DNA of 64,000 nt from Streptomyces mangrovi. GTDB lineage: Bacteria > Actinomycetota > Actinomycetes > Streptomycetales > Streptomycetaceae. The stretch is taken from positions 55,471 through 119,470 of the forward strand of contig NZ_FOSG01000019.1 of the NCBI RefSeq assembly GCF_900114215.1. The letters are read 5' to 3'. A model generated the notes under the pieces. The model searched no databases, was not told the DNA's origin, and worked only from the letters and a program-made list of their open reading frames with translations. Within the stretch, counting starts at the first letter, position 1, and the number at the start of each line of letters is the position of its first letter. Below, piece after piece: positions 39,992 through 47,994 of this stretch. Position numbers and translations under genes: made by a program.

Positions 39992-41647
39992 ATGGCGTAC
40001 GACGCCGATGTGATCGTGATCGGGGCGGGCCTGGCCGGGCTCGCGGCCACCGCCGAACTGGCCGACGCCGGGCGGAAGGTGATCCTGCTCGACCAGGAAC
40101 CCGAAGCGTCCCTGGGCGGCCAGGCGCACTGGTCCTTCGGCGGGCTGTTCCTCGTCGACTCGCCCGAGCAGCGCCGTATGCGCGTGCGCGACAGCCGCGA
40201 GCTGGCCTGGCAGGACTGGCTCGGCACGGCCGGCTTCGACCGCGAGGAGGACGCCTGGCCGCGCCGCTGGGCCGAGGCGTACGTCGACTTCGCCGCCGGG
40301 GAGAAGCGCGCCTGGCTGCGCGCCCAGGGCGTGCGGCTGTTCCCCGTCGTCGGCTGGGCCGAGCGGGGCGGCTACGACGCCGGCGGCCACGGCAACTCGG
40401 TGCCGCGCTTCCACATCACCTGGGGCACCGGACCGGGCCTGGTCGAACCCTTCGAGCGGCGGGTGCGCCAGGGCGCCGAACGGGGCCTGGTGGACCTGCG
40501 CTTCCGGCACCGCGTCACGGGGCTGGCCCGCAGCGCCGGAGCGGTGGACACCGTCACCGGCGAGGTGCTCGCCCCCAGCGGCGCCGCACGCGGCACGGCC
40601 AGCGGCCGGGAGGTGACCGGCGTCTTCGAACTGCGCGCCCAGGCGGTGATCGTGGCCTCCGGCGGCATCGGCGGCAACCACGACCTGGTGCGCGCCAACT
40701 GGCCGAAACGGCTGGGCACTCCGCCCAGGCGGATGCTCTCCGGAGTGCCCGCCCACGTCGACGGCGCGATGCTGGGCATCGCCGAGGAGGCCGGCGGCCG
40801 GATCGTCAACCGCGACCGGATGTGGCACTACACCGAGGGCATCGAGAACTGGGACCCCATCTGGGCGCGGCACGGCATCCGCATCCTGCCCGGCCCCTCG
40901 TCCCTGTGGCTGGACGCCACCGGCCGCCGGCTGCCGGTGCCGCTCTTCCCCGGCTTCGACACGCTCGGCACCCTCGAACACATCATGGGCACGGGGTACG
41001 AGTACACCTGGTTCGTCCTCACACAGAAGATCATCGAGAAGGAGTTCGCGCTCTCCGGCTCCGAGCAGAACCCCGACCTCACCGGCCGCAGCATCCGCCA
41101 GGTCCTCGGCAGGGCCCGATCCGGAGCGCCCGGCCCGGTACGCGCGTTCATGGACAAGGGCGCCGACTTCGTCGTCGAACGCGACCTGTCCGCCCTGGTG
41201 CGCGGGATGAACGCGCTCACCGGCGACGGTCTGATCGACGAGGCCGCCCTGCGCCGCGAGATCACCGCCCGCGACCGCGAGATCGCCAACCCCTTCACCA
41301 AGGACCTCCAGATCACCGCCGTCCGGGGAGCGCGCACCTACCTCGGCGACAAGCTGATCCGCGTCGCCCCGCCCCACCGGCTGCTGGACCCGAAGGCGGG
41401 CCCACTGATCGCCGTGCGCCTGAACATCCTCACCCGCAAGACCCTCGGCGGCCTGGAGACCGATCTGTCCTCCCGCGTCCTCACCACCGAAGGCGAGACG
41501 CTGCCCGGCCTCTACGCGGCGGGCGAGGCCGCCGGCTTCGGCGGCGGGGGCATGCACGGCTACCGCTCCCTGGAGGGCACCTTCCTGGGCGGCTGCCTGT
41601 TCTCGGGCCGCACCGCCGGCCGCGCGGCGGCGAAGGCGGTGGGCTGA
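39992..41647 (+). CDS. FAD-binding dehydrogenase (fumarate reductase/ketosteroid dehydrogenase-like)
   Basis: A 551-residue flavoprotein. The Rossmann motif is DVIVIGAGLAGLAATAELADAGRKVILLDQE at residues 5-35, then GGQAHWSFGGLFLVDSPEQRRMRVRDS. The second FAD site is AVIVASGGIGGNHDLVRANWP, and the end is LPGLYAAGEAAGFGGGGMHGYRSLEGTFLGGCLFSGRTAGRAAA. The length and layout match the actinobacterial FAD-binding dehydrogenase group related to 3-ketosteroid dehydrogenases. The substrate is unknown. The ATG at 39992 was chosen because the Rossmann motif starts right after it; in-frame sequence upstream is antisense to the Nudix gene. Confidence 0.92.
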   Translation: MAYDADVIVIGAGLAGLAATAELADAGRKVILLDQEPEASLGGQAHWSFGGLFLVDSPEQRRMRVRDSRELAWQDWLGTAGFDREEDAWPRRWAEAYVDFAAGEKRAWLRAQGVRLFPVVGWAERGGYDAGGHGNSVPRFHITWGTGPGLVEPFERRVRQGAERGLVDLRFRHRVTGLARSAGAVDTVTGEVLAPSGAARGTASGREVTGVFELRAQAVIVASGGIGGNHDLVRANWPKRLGTPPRRMLSGVPAHVDGAMLGIAEEAGGRIVNRDRMWHYTEGIENWDPIWARHGIRILPGPSSLWLDATGRRLPVPLFPGFDTLGTLEHIMGTGYEYTWFVLTQKIIEKEFALSGSEQNPDLTGRSIRQVLGRARSGAPGPVRAFMDKGADFVVERDLSALVRGMNALTGDGLIDEAALRREITARDREIANPFTKDLQITAVRGARTYLGDKLIRVAPPHRLLDPKAGPLIAVRLNILTRKTLGGLETDLSSRVLTTEGETLPGLYAAGEAAGFGGGGMHGYRSLEGTFLGGCLFSGRTAGRAAAKAVG

Positions 41648-41732
41648 GCCGTCCCGGGCCGACAGGCCGGCCCGGGACGGGCAACCGCGCCCGGACCGGG
41701 CCCGCCGCCCCGCCGGTGGACCGGAAACGGCG

Positions 41733-41760
41733 AAGGCCCCGCGGACGTCCGCGGGGCCTT
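41733..41760. terminator. Bidirectional palindromic terminator
   Basis: AAGGCCCCGCGGAC (41733-41746) is followed directly by its exact inverse (41747-41760), with A and T at the ends. It lies between the plus-strand FAD dehydrogenase stop and the 3' end of the minus-strand tRNA-Leu, so it can end both transcripts. Confidence 0.85.
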
Positions 41761-41772
41761 TACCTCTCTCTG

Positions 41773-41857
41773 TGTCCGGAGGGGGACTTGAACCCCCACG
41801 CCCGATAAAGGGCACTAGCACCTCAAGCTAGCGCGTCTGCCATTCCGCCACCCGGAC
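41773..41857 (-). tRNA. tRNA-Leu (anticodon GAG)
   Basis: An 85-base class II tRNA on the minus strand. The acceptor 5' strand GTCCGGG pairs with TCCGGAC at the 3' end (one G-U), with discriminator A; CCA is not encoded. The D-arm begins TGGCGGAATGGCAGACGCG. The anticodon loop is CTTGAGG with anticodon GAG, followed by a variable arm (TGCCCTTTATCGGGCG) and T-arm GGGGGTTCAAGTCCCCC. It reads CUC/CUU leucine codons. A terminator follows on the 3' side. Confidence 0.95.
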
Positions 41858-41996
41858 AGGTGCGTGCCGCCGACCGTGGTCGTGGCGACGTGTAAACCAT
41901 AGCACTGGAGCGGAGCCGGGCGATCACCCCGGCTCCTGTGCCCCGGACCCCGGAGACGGGAGGATGGGCGCGGACCCCGCAACACGAGGAGGCAGT

Positions 41997-43334
41997 GTGA
42001 GCGAGCCGAACGCGACCACCACCGCGGCCGACGCGGTCAGGGGCGAGGACGAGGTCGTCGACCTGTGCCGCGATCTCATCCGGATCGACACCAGCAACTA
42101 CGGCGACCACTCGGGACCGGGCGAACGGGCCGCGGCCGAGTACGTGGCGGAGAAGCTCGCGGAGGTGGGACTGGAGCCGGAGATCTTCGAGTCGCACCCG
42201 GGCCGGGCGTCGACCGTCGCCCGGATCGAGGGCGAGGACCCCTCCCGGCCCGCGCTGCTCATCCACGGGCACACCGACGTCGTCCCGGCCAACGCCGAGG
42301 ACTGGACCCACCACCCGTTCTCCGGCGAGATCGCCGACGGCTGCGTGTGGGGCCGCGGAGCGGTCGACATGAAGGACATGGACGCGATGACGCTGGCGGT
42401 CGTGCGCGACCGGCTGCGCAGCGGCCGCAGGCCCCCGCGCGACATCGTGCTGGCCTTCCTCGCCGACGAGGAGGCGGGCGGCACCTGGGGGGCGAAGCAC
42501 CTGGTCAAACGGCACCCGGGGCTGTTCGAGGGCGTGACCGAGGCGATCGGCGAGGTCGGCGGCTTCTCCTTCACCGTCAACGAGAAGCTGCGGCTGTACC
42601 TGGTGGAGACCGCCGAGAAGGGCATGCACTGGATGCGGCTCACCGTGGACGGCACCGCCGGGCACGGCTCGATGACCAACACCGACAACGCGATCACCGA
42701 GCTGTGCGAGGCGGTCGGACGGCTGGGCCGGCACCGGTTCCCGGTCCGGGTCACCAAGACGGTGCGCTCCTTCCTCGACGAGCTCTCCGACGCCCTCGGC
42801 GTGGAGCTGGACCCGGAGGACATGGACGCGACCCTGGAGAAGTTGGGCGGCATCGCCAAGCTGATCGGGGCGACGCTGCGCAACACGGCGGCCCCGACGA
42901 TGCTGGGCGCCGGCTACAAGGTCAACGTCATCCCCGGCCAGGCCACCGCCCATGTCGACGGGCGCTTCCTGCCCGGCCACGAGGAGGAGTTCCTGGCCGA
43001 CCTCGACCGGATCCTGGGCCCGCGCGTGAGGCGCGAGGACGTGCACGCCGACAAGGCGCTGGAGACCGGCTTCGACGGCGCCCTGGTGGACGCCATGCAG
43101 ACCGCGCTGAAGGCCGAGGACCCGATCGCGCGGGCCGTGCCGTACATGCTCTCCGGCGGCACCGACGCCAAGTCCTTCGACGACCTGGGCATCCGCTGCT
43201 TCGGGTTCGCCCCGCTGAAGCTGCCGCCGGAGCTGGACTTCGCCGGGATGTTCCACGGGGTGGACGAGCGGGTGCCGGTGGAGGGGCTGAAGTTCGGAGT
43301 GCGGGTGCTGGACCGCTTCCTCGACCAGTGCTGA
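41997..43334 (+). CDS. M20-family metallopeptidase
   Basis: A 445-residue dinuclear zinc hydrolase. Metal and catalytic motifs: LLIHGHTDVVP (His, then catalytic Asp), GRGAVDMKDMDAM (bridging Asp), FLADEEAGG (catalytic and metal Glu), and MFHGVDERVP near the end (His). The dimerisation domain carries DGTAGHGSM. It is probably cytosolic and removes an amino acid or acyl group from a small peptide; substrate unknown. The GTG at 41997 follows GAGGAGG, which decides the start against an open frame upstream. From memory, it is conserved beside chpH/chpC in streptomycetes. Confidence 0.93.
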   Translation: MSEPNATTTAADAVRGEDEVVDLCRDLIRIDTSNYGDHSGPGERAAAEYVAEKLAEVGLEPEIFESHPGRASTVARIEGEDPSRPALLIHGHTDVVPANAEDWTHHPFSGEIADGCVWGRGAVDMKDMDAMTLAVVRDRLRSGRRPPRDIVLAFLADEEAGGTWGAKHLVKRHPGLFEGVTEAIGEVGGFSFTVNEKLRLYLVETAEKGMHWMRLTVDGTAGHGSMTNTDNAITELCEAVGRLGRHRFPVRVTKTVRSFLDELSDALGVELDPEDMDATLEKLGGIAKLIGATLRNTAAPTMLGAGYKVNVIPGQATAHVDGRFLPGHEEEFLADLDRILGPRVRREDVHADKALETGFDGALVDAMQTALKAEDPIARAVPYMLSGGTDAKSFDDLGIRCFGFAPLKLPPELDFAGMFHGVDERVPVEGLKFGVRVLDRFLDQC

Positions 43335-43494
43335 CCGGCCCGGCACCGTACGTCCGGCCTCCTCGGTAATCGTCCATGTGTGCGTGTGCGACCAGGACGG
43401 GTGAATGCGCCCTCGGGCCGTAGCCCGCCTCCTCCGGTGTCGTTACAGGGAGTGCGGTCCGCGGCTGGGATCGCATTGCCAACAAGGAGGAAGA

Positions 43495-43728
43495 ATGATC
43501 AAGAAGGTCGTCGCCGTCGCGGCTGCCACCGGTGGTCTCGTGCTCGCGGGCGCGGGTGTGGCCGCCGCCGACTCCGGTGCCCAGGGCGCTGCCATCGGCT
43601 CCCCCGGTGTCATCTCCGGCAACGTCATCCAGGCGCCGATCCACGTCCCGGTGAACGTCTGCGGCAACACGGTCAGCGTGATCGGGCTGCTGAACCCCGC
43701 CTTCGGCAACTTCTGCGTCAACGACTGA
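43495..43728 (+). CDS. chpH: Short chaplin (ChpH-like), secreted amyloid surface protein
   Basis: A 77-residue secreted protein. The signal peptide is MIKKVVAVAAATGGLVLAGAGVAAA, cut near residue 25. A single chaplin domain follows: SPGVISGNVIQAPIHVPVNVCGNTVSVIGLLNPAFGNFCVND, with the two cysteines (Cys56, Cys74) that form the disulfide of short chaplins. Chaplins assemble into amphipathic fibrils on spores and aerial hyphae and lower surface tension. The ATG at 43495 has AAGGAGG upstream. The symbol rests on position next to a long chaplin, as in S. coelicolor chpC/chpH. A hairpin terminator follows. Confidence 0.92.
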   Translation: MIKKVVAVAAATGGLVLAGAGVAAADSGAQGAAIGSPGVISGNVIQAPIHVPVNVCGNTVSVIGLLNPAFGNFCVND

Positions 43729-43764
43729 CGTCGCGCCCGGGCCCGCGAAGGGCCTGTGCGCGGC

Positions 43765-43797
43765 GGCCCCGGAGCGCGCGCCATGCGCTCCGGGGCC
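43765..43797. terminator. Hairpin terminator after chpH
   Basis: A 13-bp perfect stem GGCCCCGGAGCGC (43765-43777) with GCGCTCCGGGGCC (43785-43797) and a 7-base loop, followed by GCTGTTTC. It lies 36 bases after the chpH stop and separates the two chaplin transcripts. Confidence 0.8.
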
Positions 43798-43895
43798 GCT
43801 GTTTCGGCGGGCGGGGAGTCGAGGAGTGCCTCCTGCCCGCGCACAACCCGTAGACCGCAAGCCACCCGCACATCAGAGGGCAAGGGGAAGTACAC

Positions 43896-44786
43896 ATGCG
43901 ACAGGTCACAAGGAAGGGCCTGATCACCATCGCCGCGGCCGGCGGCGTGCTGGCCATGACGGGCGGCCACGCCGCCCACGCGGACGCCGAGGCCCGGGGC
44001 GTGGCCGCGGGCTCGCCGGGCGTGCTGTCCGGCAACACCGTCCAGGCCCCGGTGCACGCGCCGGTGAACGCCTGCGGCAACACCGCGACCGTCGGCGGCG
44101 GCCTCAACCCGGCCTTCGGCAACAAGTGCGCCAACGTGGACGACCACCGGGGCGGCCACCAGCAGGGCGACCGCGACGGCGGCCGGCACCGAGACGGGCA
44201 CGAGGGAGGCCGCCACCAGGACGGCCGGCACCAGGGCGGCCACCAGGAGGACCGCGGCGGGCAGCACTGGGAGCAGGACAGGGAGCACGGCGAGGGCCAC
44301 GGCCGGAAGCAGCACGGGAAGCACGCCGGCGACGGCGGCGCCAGGGCCGAGGGCGTGGCCGCGGGCTCGCCGGGCGTGCTGTCCGGCAACACCGTCCAGG
44401 CCCCGGTGCACGCGCCGGTGAACGTCTGCGGCAACTCCGTGAACGTGGTGGGCGCGCTCAACCCGGCCGCCGGCAACGAGTGCGCCAACGTGAGCGACTA
44501 CAGGCCGTCCCCGGAGAAGCCGAAGCCCGAGGAGCCCAAGCACCCGGAGAAGCCGAAGCCGGAGAAGCCGAAGCCGGAGAAGCCCAAGCACCCGGAGGAG
44601 CCCAAGCAGCCGGAGAAGGGGGACGAGCCCCGTGCCGAGGCCCCCGGGAAGCCCGCTCCCCAGGTCATGGGCGGTGAGCTGGCCCAGACCGGCAGCAGCG
44701 GGCTGGGCGCGGTCGTCCCGGTCGGCGCCGGGGTCCTGCTCGGCGGCGCCCTGCTCTACCGGCGCGCCCGCGCCATGCGGGGCTGA
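43896..44786 (+). CDS. chpC: Long chaplin (ChpC-like), sortase-anchored
   Basis: A 296-residue cell-wall protein. A signal peptide ends near HAAHA (residue 29). Chaplin domain 1 (GVLSGNTVQAPVHAPVNACGNTATVGGGLNPAFGNKCAN) is followed by a His/Gly/Asp/Gln/Arg-rich linker of about 70 residues, chaplin domain 2 (Cys pair again), then a PEKPKPEKPKHPEE repeat linker. The sortase signal LAQTG is at about 262-266, with a hydrophobic helix and RRARAMRG tail. LAxTG motifs are used by SrtE sortases. The two chaplin domains share 74 identical bases. The ATG at 43896 has GGGGAAGT upstream. Confidence 0.93.
   Translation: MRQVTRKGLITIAAAGGVLAMTGGHAAHADAEARGVAAGSPGVLSGNTVQAPVHAPVNACGNTATVGGGLNPAFGNKCANVDDHRGGHQQGDRDGGRHRDGHEGGRHQDGRHQGGHQEDRGGQHWEQDREHGEGHGRKQHGKHAGDGGARAEGVAAGSPGVLSGNTVQAPVHAPVNVCGNSVNVVGALNPAAGNECANVSDYRPSPEKPKPEEPKHPEKPKPEKPKPEKPKHPEEPKQPEKGDEPRAEAPGKPAPQVMGGELAQTGSSGLGAVVPVGAGVLLGGALLYRRARAMRG
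43997..44070. repeat. Direct repeat inside chpC, copy 1 (74 bp)
   Basis: These 74 bases are identical to 44351-44424. They encode the start of each chaplin domain (GVAAGSPGVLSGNTVQAPVHAPVN). The identity includes third codon positions, which points to recent duplication or gene conversion. Confidence 0.9.
44351..44424. repeat. Direct repeat inside chpC, copy 2 (74 bp)
   Basis: Second copy of the 74-bp repeat, 354 bases after the first. Recombination between the copies would delete one chaplin domain and the linker in frame (354 is a multiple of three). Confidence 0.9.
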
Positions 44787-44833
44787 CCGGCGCCGGGGGC
44801 CACGCCAGGGACCACGGCCAAAAGCACGACGAG

Positions 44834-44873
44834 GAGCGGGCTCCGCCCCTTACCGGGGTCGGGGCCCGCTCCT
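44834..44873. terminator. Bidirectional hairpin between chpC and the DUF5703 gene
   Basis: GGAGCGGGC (44834-44842) pairs with GCCCGCTCC (44865-44873), with an inner CCCC/GGGG stem. It lies between the chpC stop and the convergent DUF5703 stop and suits both strands. Confidence 0.7.
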
Positions 44874-44886
44874 TCCGCCTTCCGCG

Positions 44887-45075
44887 TCACCAGGTGGCGC
44901 GCAACTGGCGGATGATCCGCCGCCGCAGCCGCACCTGGCGGCTGCCGTCGGAGTTGAGCCTGAGGCGGTCCAGTTCCCAGTGTCCGTACTCGGCGTGTTC
45001 GGTCAGCAGACGTGTGGCGGCCCTGCGGGAGACCCCGCGCGGGACGTACACATCACGAAATTCGTATTCCGGCAT
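44887..45075 (-). CDS. DUF5703-family small protein
   Basis: A 62-residue protein, MPEYEFRDVYVPRGVSRRAATRLLTEHAEYGHWELDRLRL followed by a very basic end (DGSRQVRLRRRIIRQLRATW). From memory, this is near-identical to small proteins annotated DUF5703 across Streptomyces, which lie at the same place beside the chaplins. No function is known; the basic C-terminus could bind nucleic acid. The ATG at 45075 is preferred over the adjacent in-frame TTG. It is divergent from the gene at 45123. Confidence 0.85.
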   Translation of the reverse strand: MPEYEFRDVYVPRGVSRRAATRLLTEHAEYGHWELDRLRLNSDGSRQVRLRRRIIRQLRATW

Positions 45076-45122
45076 CAAATCTATTGTGCGTGCGGGGCCC
45101 CGGTACGGATAGCGTCTGCACT

Positions 45123-45830
45123 ATGTCTGATGCTGCGCAGCCCGGTGCTGCCGAGGTACGAGCCGCCGCCGAAGCGTTGAAGACCGCGCTGGACCGTCAC
45201 CTCGAAGCCGTCGAACGACGGTCTGCCGAGGGGGGCTCGGGCGCCGGGGCCGCCCGGGCCGAGGCCGCCGTCCACGCCGCCTTCGACGAACTCGCCGCGG
45301 CGGGCGAGGCGTACGACGAGCTGTTGTACGACGTCTACGACGAGGTCACACCCTTCGAGATCCCGGGCGGCGACAGCATGCCCGCCTACGCAGGGCCGGA
45401 GGAGCCCAGCACCATCGGCGTCCTCATCCGCCGCGACTACACAGTCGTGGAGCCGCAGCGGCTGATGGCCCAGGCGCAGCGCGTCACCGCGCTCGACCCG
45501 GACTCGGCGGACGCGGACGAGGAGGCGCTGGAGGGCCCCTTCGCCGGGAGCGGGGTGCACGCCGCCCTCAGCGTGCTGTTCGGCGAGTACGAACCCGACG
45601 AGATCGCCACCCGGCACGAGGAGTTCGGCCTGGAGGAGGGCGACTCCACGCTCTGGGTGATCGCGGGCGACGAGCCCGCCGAGCCGGGGGAGTGGCTGGG
45701 CTCGCCCTTCGACGGGGCCGACCCCGAGCAGGTCGTCTGCCGCTTCGACGTCAGCACCGTCTTCGACGAGGAGGAGGACCTCTACGGCGAGGACGGGGAC
45801 CGCGGGCCGGTGCTCCGGGCCGCGGACTGA
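45123..45830 (+). CDS. Conserved acidic streptomycete protein, unknown function
   Basis: A 235-residue protein from ATG 45123. It has an N-terminal helical part (AAAEALKTALDRHLEAVERRS...AARAEAAVHAAFDELAAAGEAYDELLYDVYDEVTPFEIPGGD), then EEPSTIGVLIRRDYTVVEPQRLMAQAQRVTALD and STLWVIAGDEPAEPGEWLGSPF, and ends in an acidic tail (FDEEEDLYGEDGDRG). There is no membrane segment and no domain I can name. No ribosome-binding site precedes the ATG, so leaderless translation is possible. It is divergent from DUF5703 and convergent with the RecD-like gene. Confidence 0.8.
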   Translation: MSDAAQPGAAEVRAAAEALKTALDRHLEAVERRSAEGGSGAGAARAEAAVHAAFDELAAAGEAYDELLYDVYDEVTPFEIPGGDSMPAYAGPEEPSTIGVLIRRDYTVVEPQRLMAQAQRVTALDPDSADADEEALEGPFAGSGVHAALSVLFGEYEPDEIATRHEEFGLEEGDSTLWVIAGDEPAEPGEWLGSPFDGADPEQVVCRFDVSTVFDEEEDLYGEDGDRGPVLRAAD

Positions 45831-45842
45831 CCCGGGCCCGCC

Positions 45843-45890
45843 CCTGCCACCGGGATGCCGGCCCGTGGCCCGGCGGCCTCCGGTGGCAGG
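45843..45890. terminator. Bidirectional hairpin terminator
   Basis: CCTGCCACCGG (45843-45853) pairs with CCGGTGGCAGG (45880-45890), enclosing a second GC-rich stem. It lies between two convergent genes ending at 45830 and 45907. Confidence 0.7.
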
Positions 45891-45906
45891 GACGCGCCGC
45901 CGGAGG

Positions 45907-47994
45907 TCAGTCCGCGGTCTCCGGCGACGGGGCCGCCTGCGCCGCCTGCGCGCGCAGCAGTGTGCGCAGACGTGTCGTGCGCTCCGGGGCCGGGATCCGC
46001 TCCACCGCCCGCGGCAGCGCCTGATCCACACCGTGCACCACGGACAGATGCCGCTCGCCGCGGCCGAACGCCGTGTACACCCAGGCGCGGCTGAGCGCCG
46101 GGACCGCGTCGCCCGGAAGCACCACCACGGCAGCCGACCAGCGCGTCCCGACGGCCTGGTGGGCGGTGATCGCCCAGCCGTGCCGCACCGTCCGCGCCAC
46201 CCGCTCGCGCGGGACGGTGACGGCGCGGCCGGAGCAGTCCAGCCGCAGCCCCTCCTCGTCCCCCGACACCACCGTGCCCAGCGCGGTGTGTCCGGGGGCG
46301 GGGGAGTGGGCCACCCGGTCGCCCGGGTCGAAGCCGCCGAACCGGCCGGGGCCGGGGTTGAGCCGCTCCTTGAGCGCGGCGTTGAGCACCCGGGTGCCCG
46401 CGGCGCCGCCGTGGCCGGGCGTGATCACCTGCGTCAGTTCGGCGGGCACCCCCAGCGCACGCGGCACCGAGTCGGCGACGAGCTGCACGGTGCGGTGCAC
46501 CGCCTCCCCGGCGTCGCGCACCGGGACGATCACCACCTCCCGGCCGGGCGCCTCCACCTGGTTCAGCTCGCCGATCCCGATGCCCGAGACCAGTTCGCCG
46601 ACCGGCCCGGGATCCGGGGTGCGGGAGACCACCTGTGGGCAGACGCGCGCCGCCAGCAGATCGGCCAGCACCTGACCGGCACCCGCCGAGCCGAGCAGGT
46701 GCGGATCGCCGCTGAGGACCAGCCGCGCACCGTCCGGCACCGCCTCGACCAGCATCGCCGCGCGTTCGGCGTCGAGCTGGGGGGCGTCGAGCACGGCGAG
46801 CAGATCCAGCGCGTACGCGCCCTCCTCGTCGCGTCCGGGGCCCTCCCGGCCGGCCAGCAGTCCGTCGACGGTGACGGCCGCCGGGCCCATACCGCCGTCC
46901 GGGCCGTCCCCGTCCTGACCGTCGCTCCGGCCGCCCCCGCCACCGCCTTCGGTGTCCAGCAGCTCTGCCAGCCGCCGCCTGCCGTCCTCGCTGTGCGCGG
47001 CGGCGTACGCCCGCAGCCCCAGCGCCCGGGCCGCGGCCACCAGCGCCGCCGGCTCGGCACGGGCGGCCTCGCCGCCGGTGTGCGCCACCAGACCGCCGCG
47101 GGCGGCGGCGCGCACCAGCTCGGCCGCGGACGGGCCGGGCGCCCTGCCCGCGGCCTCCTCCCAGCGGGCCGCCTCCTCCTCGCCGGGCGGGACGAAGGTG
47201 CTGCTCAGCCGGGCCAGGCCCTCGGCCAGGCTCTCCTCGGCCAGCGCGTGGCGCTCCAGGCCGACGAGCAGCCGTACGGGCCGCCCGCCCTCCTCTTCCT
47301 CCTCGCCCGCCGCGGTGCTCCCGGTTCCGGCTGCCCCGGCTTCCCCGGCCCCGGCTGCGGGGTCCTCCTCGCCGGCGTCCTCGAAGGCCAGCACCGCGCC
47401 CGCGTCGATCGCCTCGCCCACCGCCGTCTCCGCGTCCGGTACGCCGTACCGGGCCAGGCCCTCGGCCAGGGCCTGGGGGCCGAGCACCGTGTGCCCGGAC
47501 AGCGCCGCCCGCTCCAGCAGCCACACCGCCAGGGCCCGGCAGCGCCGCTCGTCGCCCGGACCGCCGTCCGGCCCCAGCAGCGCCCGCGCGAAGCCGTCCG
47601 CCTGCTTTGGCGCCACGCCCGGAACGGCCAGCAGCTCCCACGGATCGGCGCGCAGCACCTCCTCGGCACCCTCACCGAAGGTCTCCACCACGGCCGTGCC
47701 CAGCGCCGCGGGCGCGCCGCCCTCGGCCAGCAGCGCGGTGACGCCCTCGGGCACGGCCACCGGGCCGCCGCCCGGTACGGCCTGCGGACCGCCGGGGCCG
47801 CCCCCGGGACGGGCGGCCGGGGCGGCGCGCCGGGGCCGGGGCGCGGGTTTCGGCTCGGCGAAGAACTCGGCGGCCGAGCGCTCGCCGCTCTCCACGGCGC
47901 GTACGGCGGCCATGAGCTCGGCGGCCTTGTCCGGGGCGCCCGGGGCGGCGGGCTGGCGGGCCTGATCGGCGTTGTCGGCGCCGGACGCGGTCAA
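45907..47994 (-). CDS. Helix-hairpin-helix/RecD-like protein without a Walker A motif
   Basis: A 695-residue protein. An N-terminal Ala/Pro-rich part precedes a helix-hairpin-helix segment (DPWELLAVPGVAPKQADGFARALLG). A RecD2-like central region follows (RPVRLLVGLERHALAEESLAEGLARL), and the C-terminus resembles the SF1B domain (VITPGHGGAAGTRVLNAALKERLNPGPGRFGGFDPGDRVAHSPAPGHTALGTVVSGDEEG...RHGWAITAHQAVGTRWSAAVVVLP). Where a helicase would have GxxxxGK[ST], this reads LVAHTGGEAARAEP, and the Walker B position is LLAVLDAPQLD. TTG 47994 overlaps the upstream stop (TTGA), with GGAG before it. It is probably a non-helicase DNA-binding relative. Confidence 0.82.
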   Translation of the reverse strand: MTASGADNADQARQPAAPGAPDKAAELMAAVRAVESGERSAAEFFAEPKPAPRPRRAAPAARPGGGPGGPQAVPGGGPVAVPEGVTALLAEGGAPAALGTAVVETFGEGAEEVLRADPWELLAVPGVAPKQADGFARALLGPDGGPGDERRCRALAVWLLERAALSGHTVLGPQALAEGLARYGVPDAETAVGEAIDAGAVLAFEDAGEEDPAAGAGEAGAAGTGSTAAGEEEEEGGRPVRLLVGLERHALAEESLAEGLARLSSTFVPPGEEEAARWEEAAGRAPGPSAAELVRAAARGGLVAHTGGEAARAEPAALVAAARALGLRAYAAAHSEDGRRRLAELLDTEGGGGGGRSDGQDGDGPDGGMGPAAVTVDGLLAGREGPGRDEEGAYALDLLAVLDAPQLDAERAAMLVEAVPDGARLVLSGDPHLLGSAGAGQVLADLLAARVCPQVVSRTPDPGPVGELVSGIGIGELNQVEAPGREVVIVPVRDAGEAVHRTVQLVADSVPRALGVPAELTQVITPGHGGAAGTRVLNAALKERLNPGPGRFGGFDPGDRVAHSPAPGHTALGTVVSGDEEGLRLDCSGRAVTVPRERVARTVRHGWAITAHQAVGTRWSAAVVVLPGDAVPALSRAWVYTAFGRGERHLSVVHGVDQALPRAVERIPAPERTTRLRTLLRAQAAQAAPSPETAD

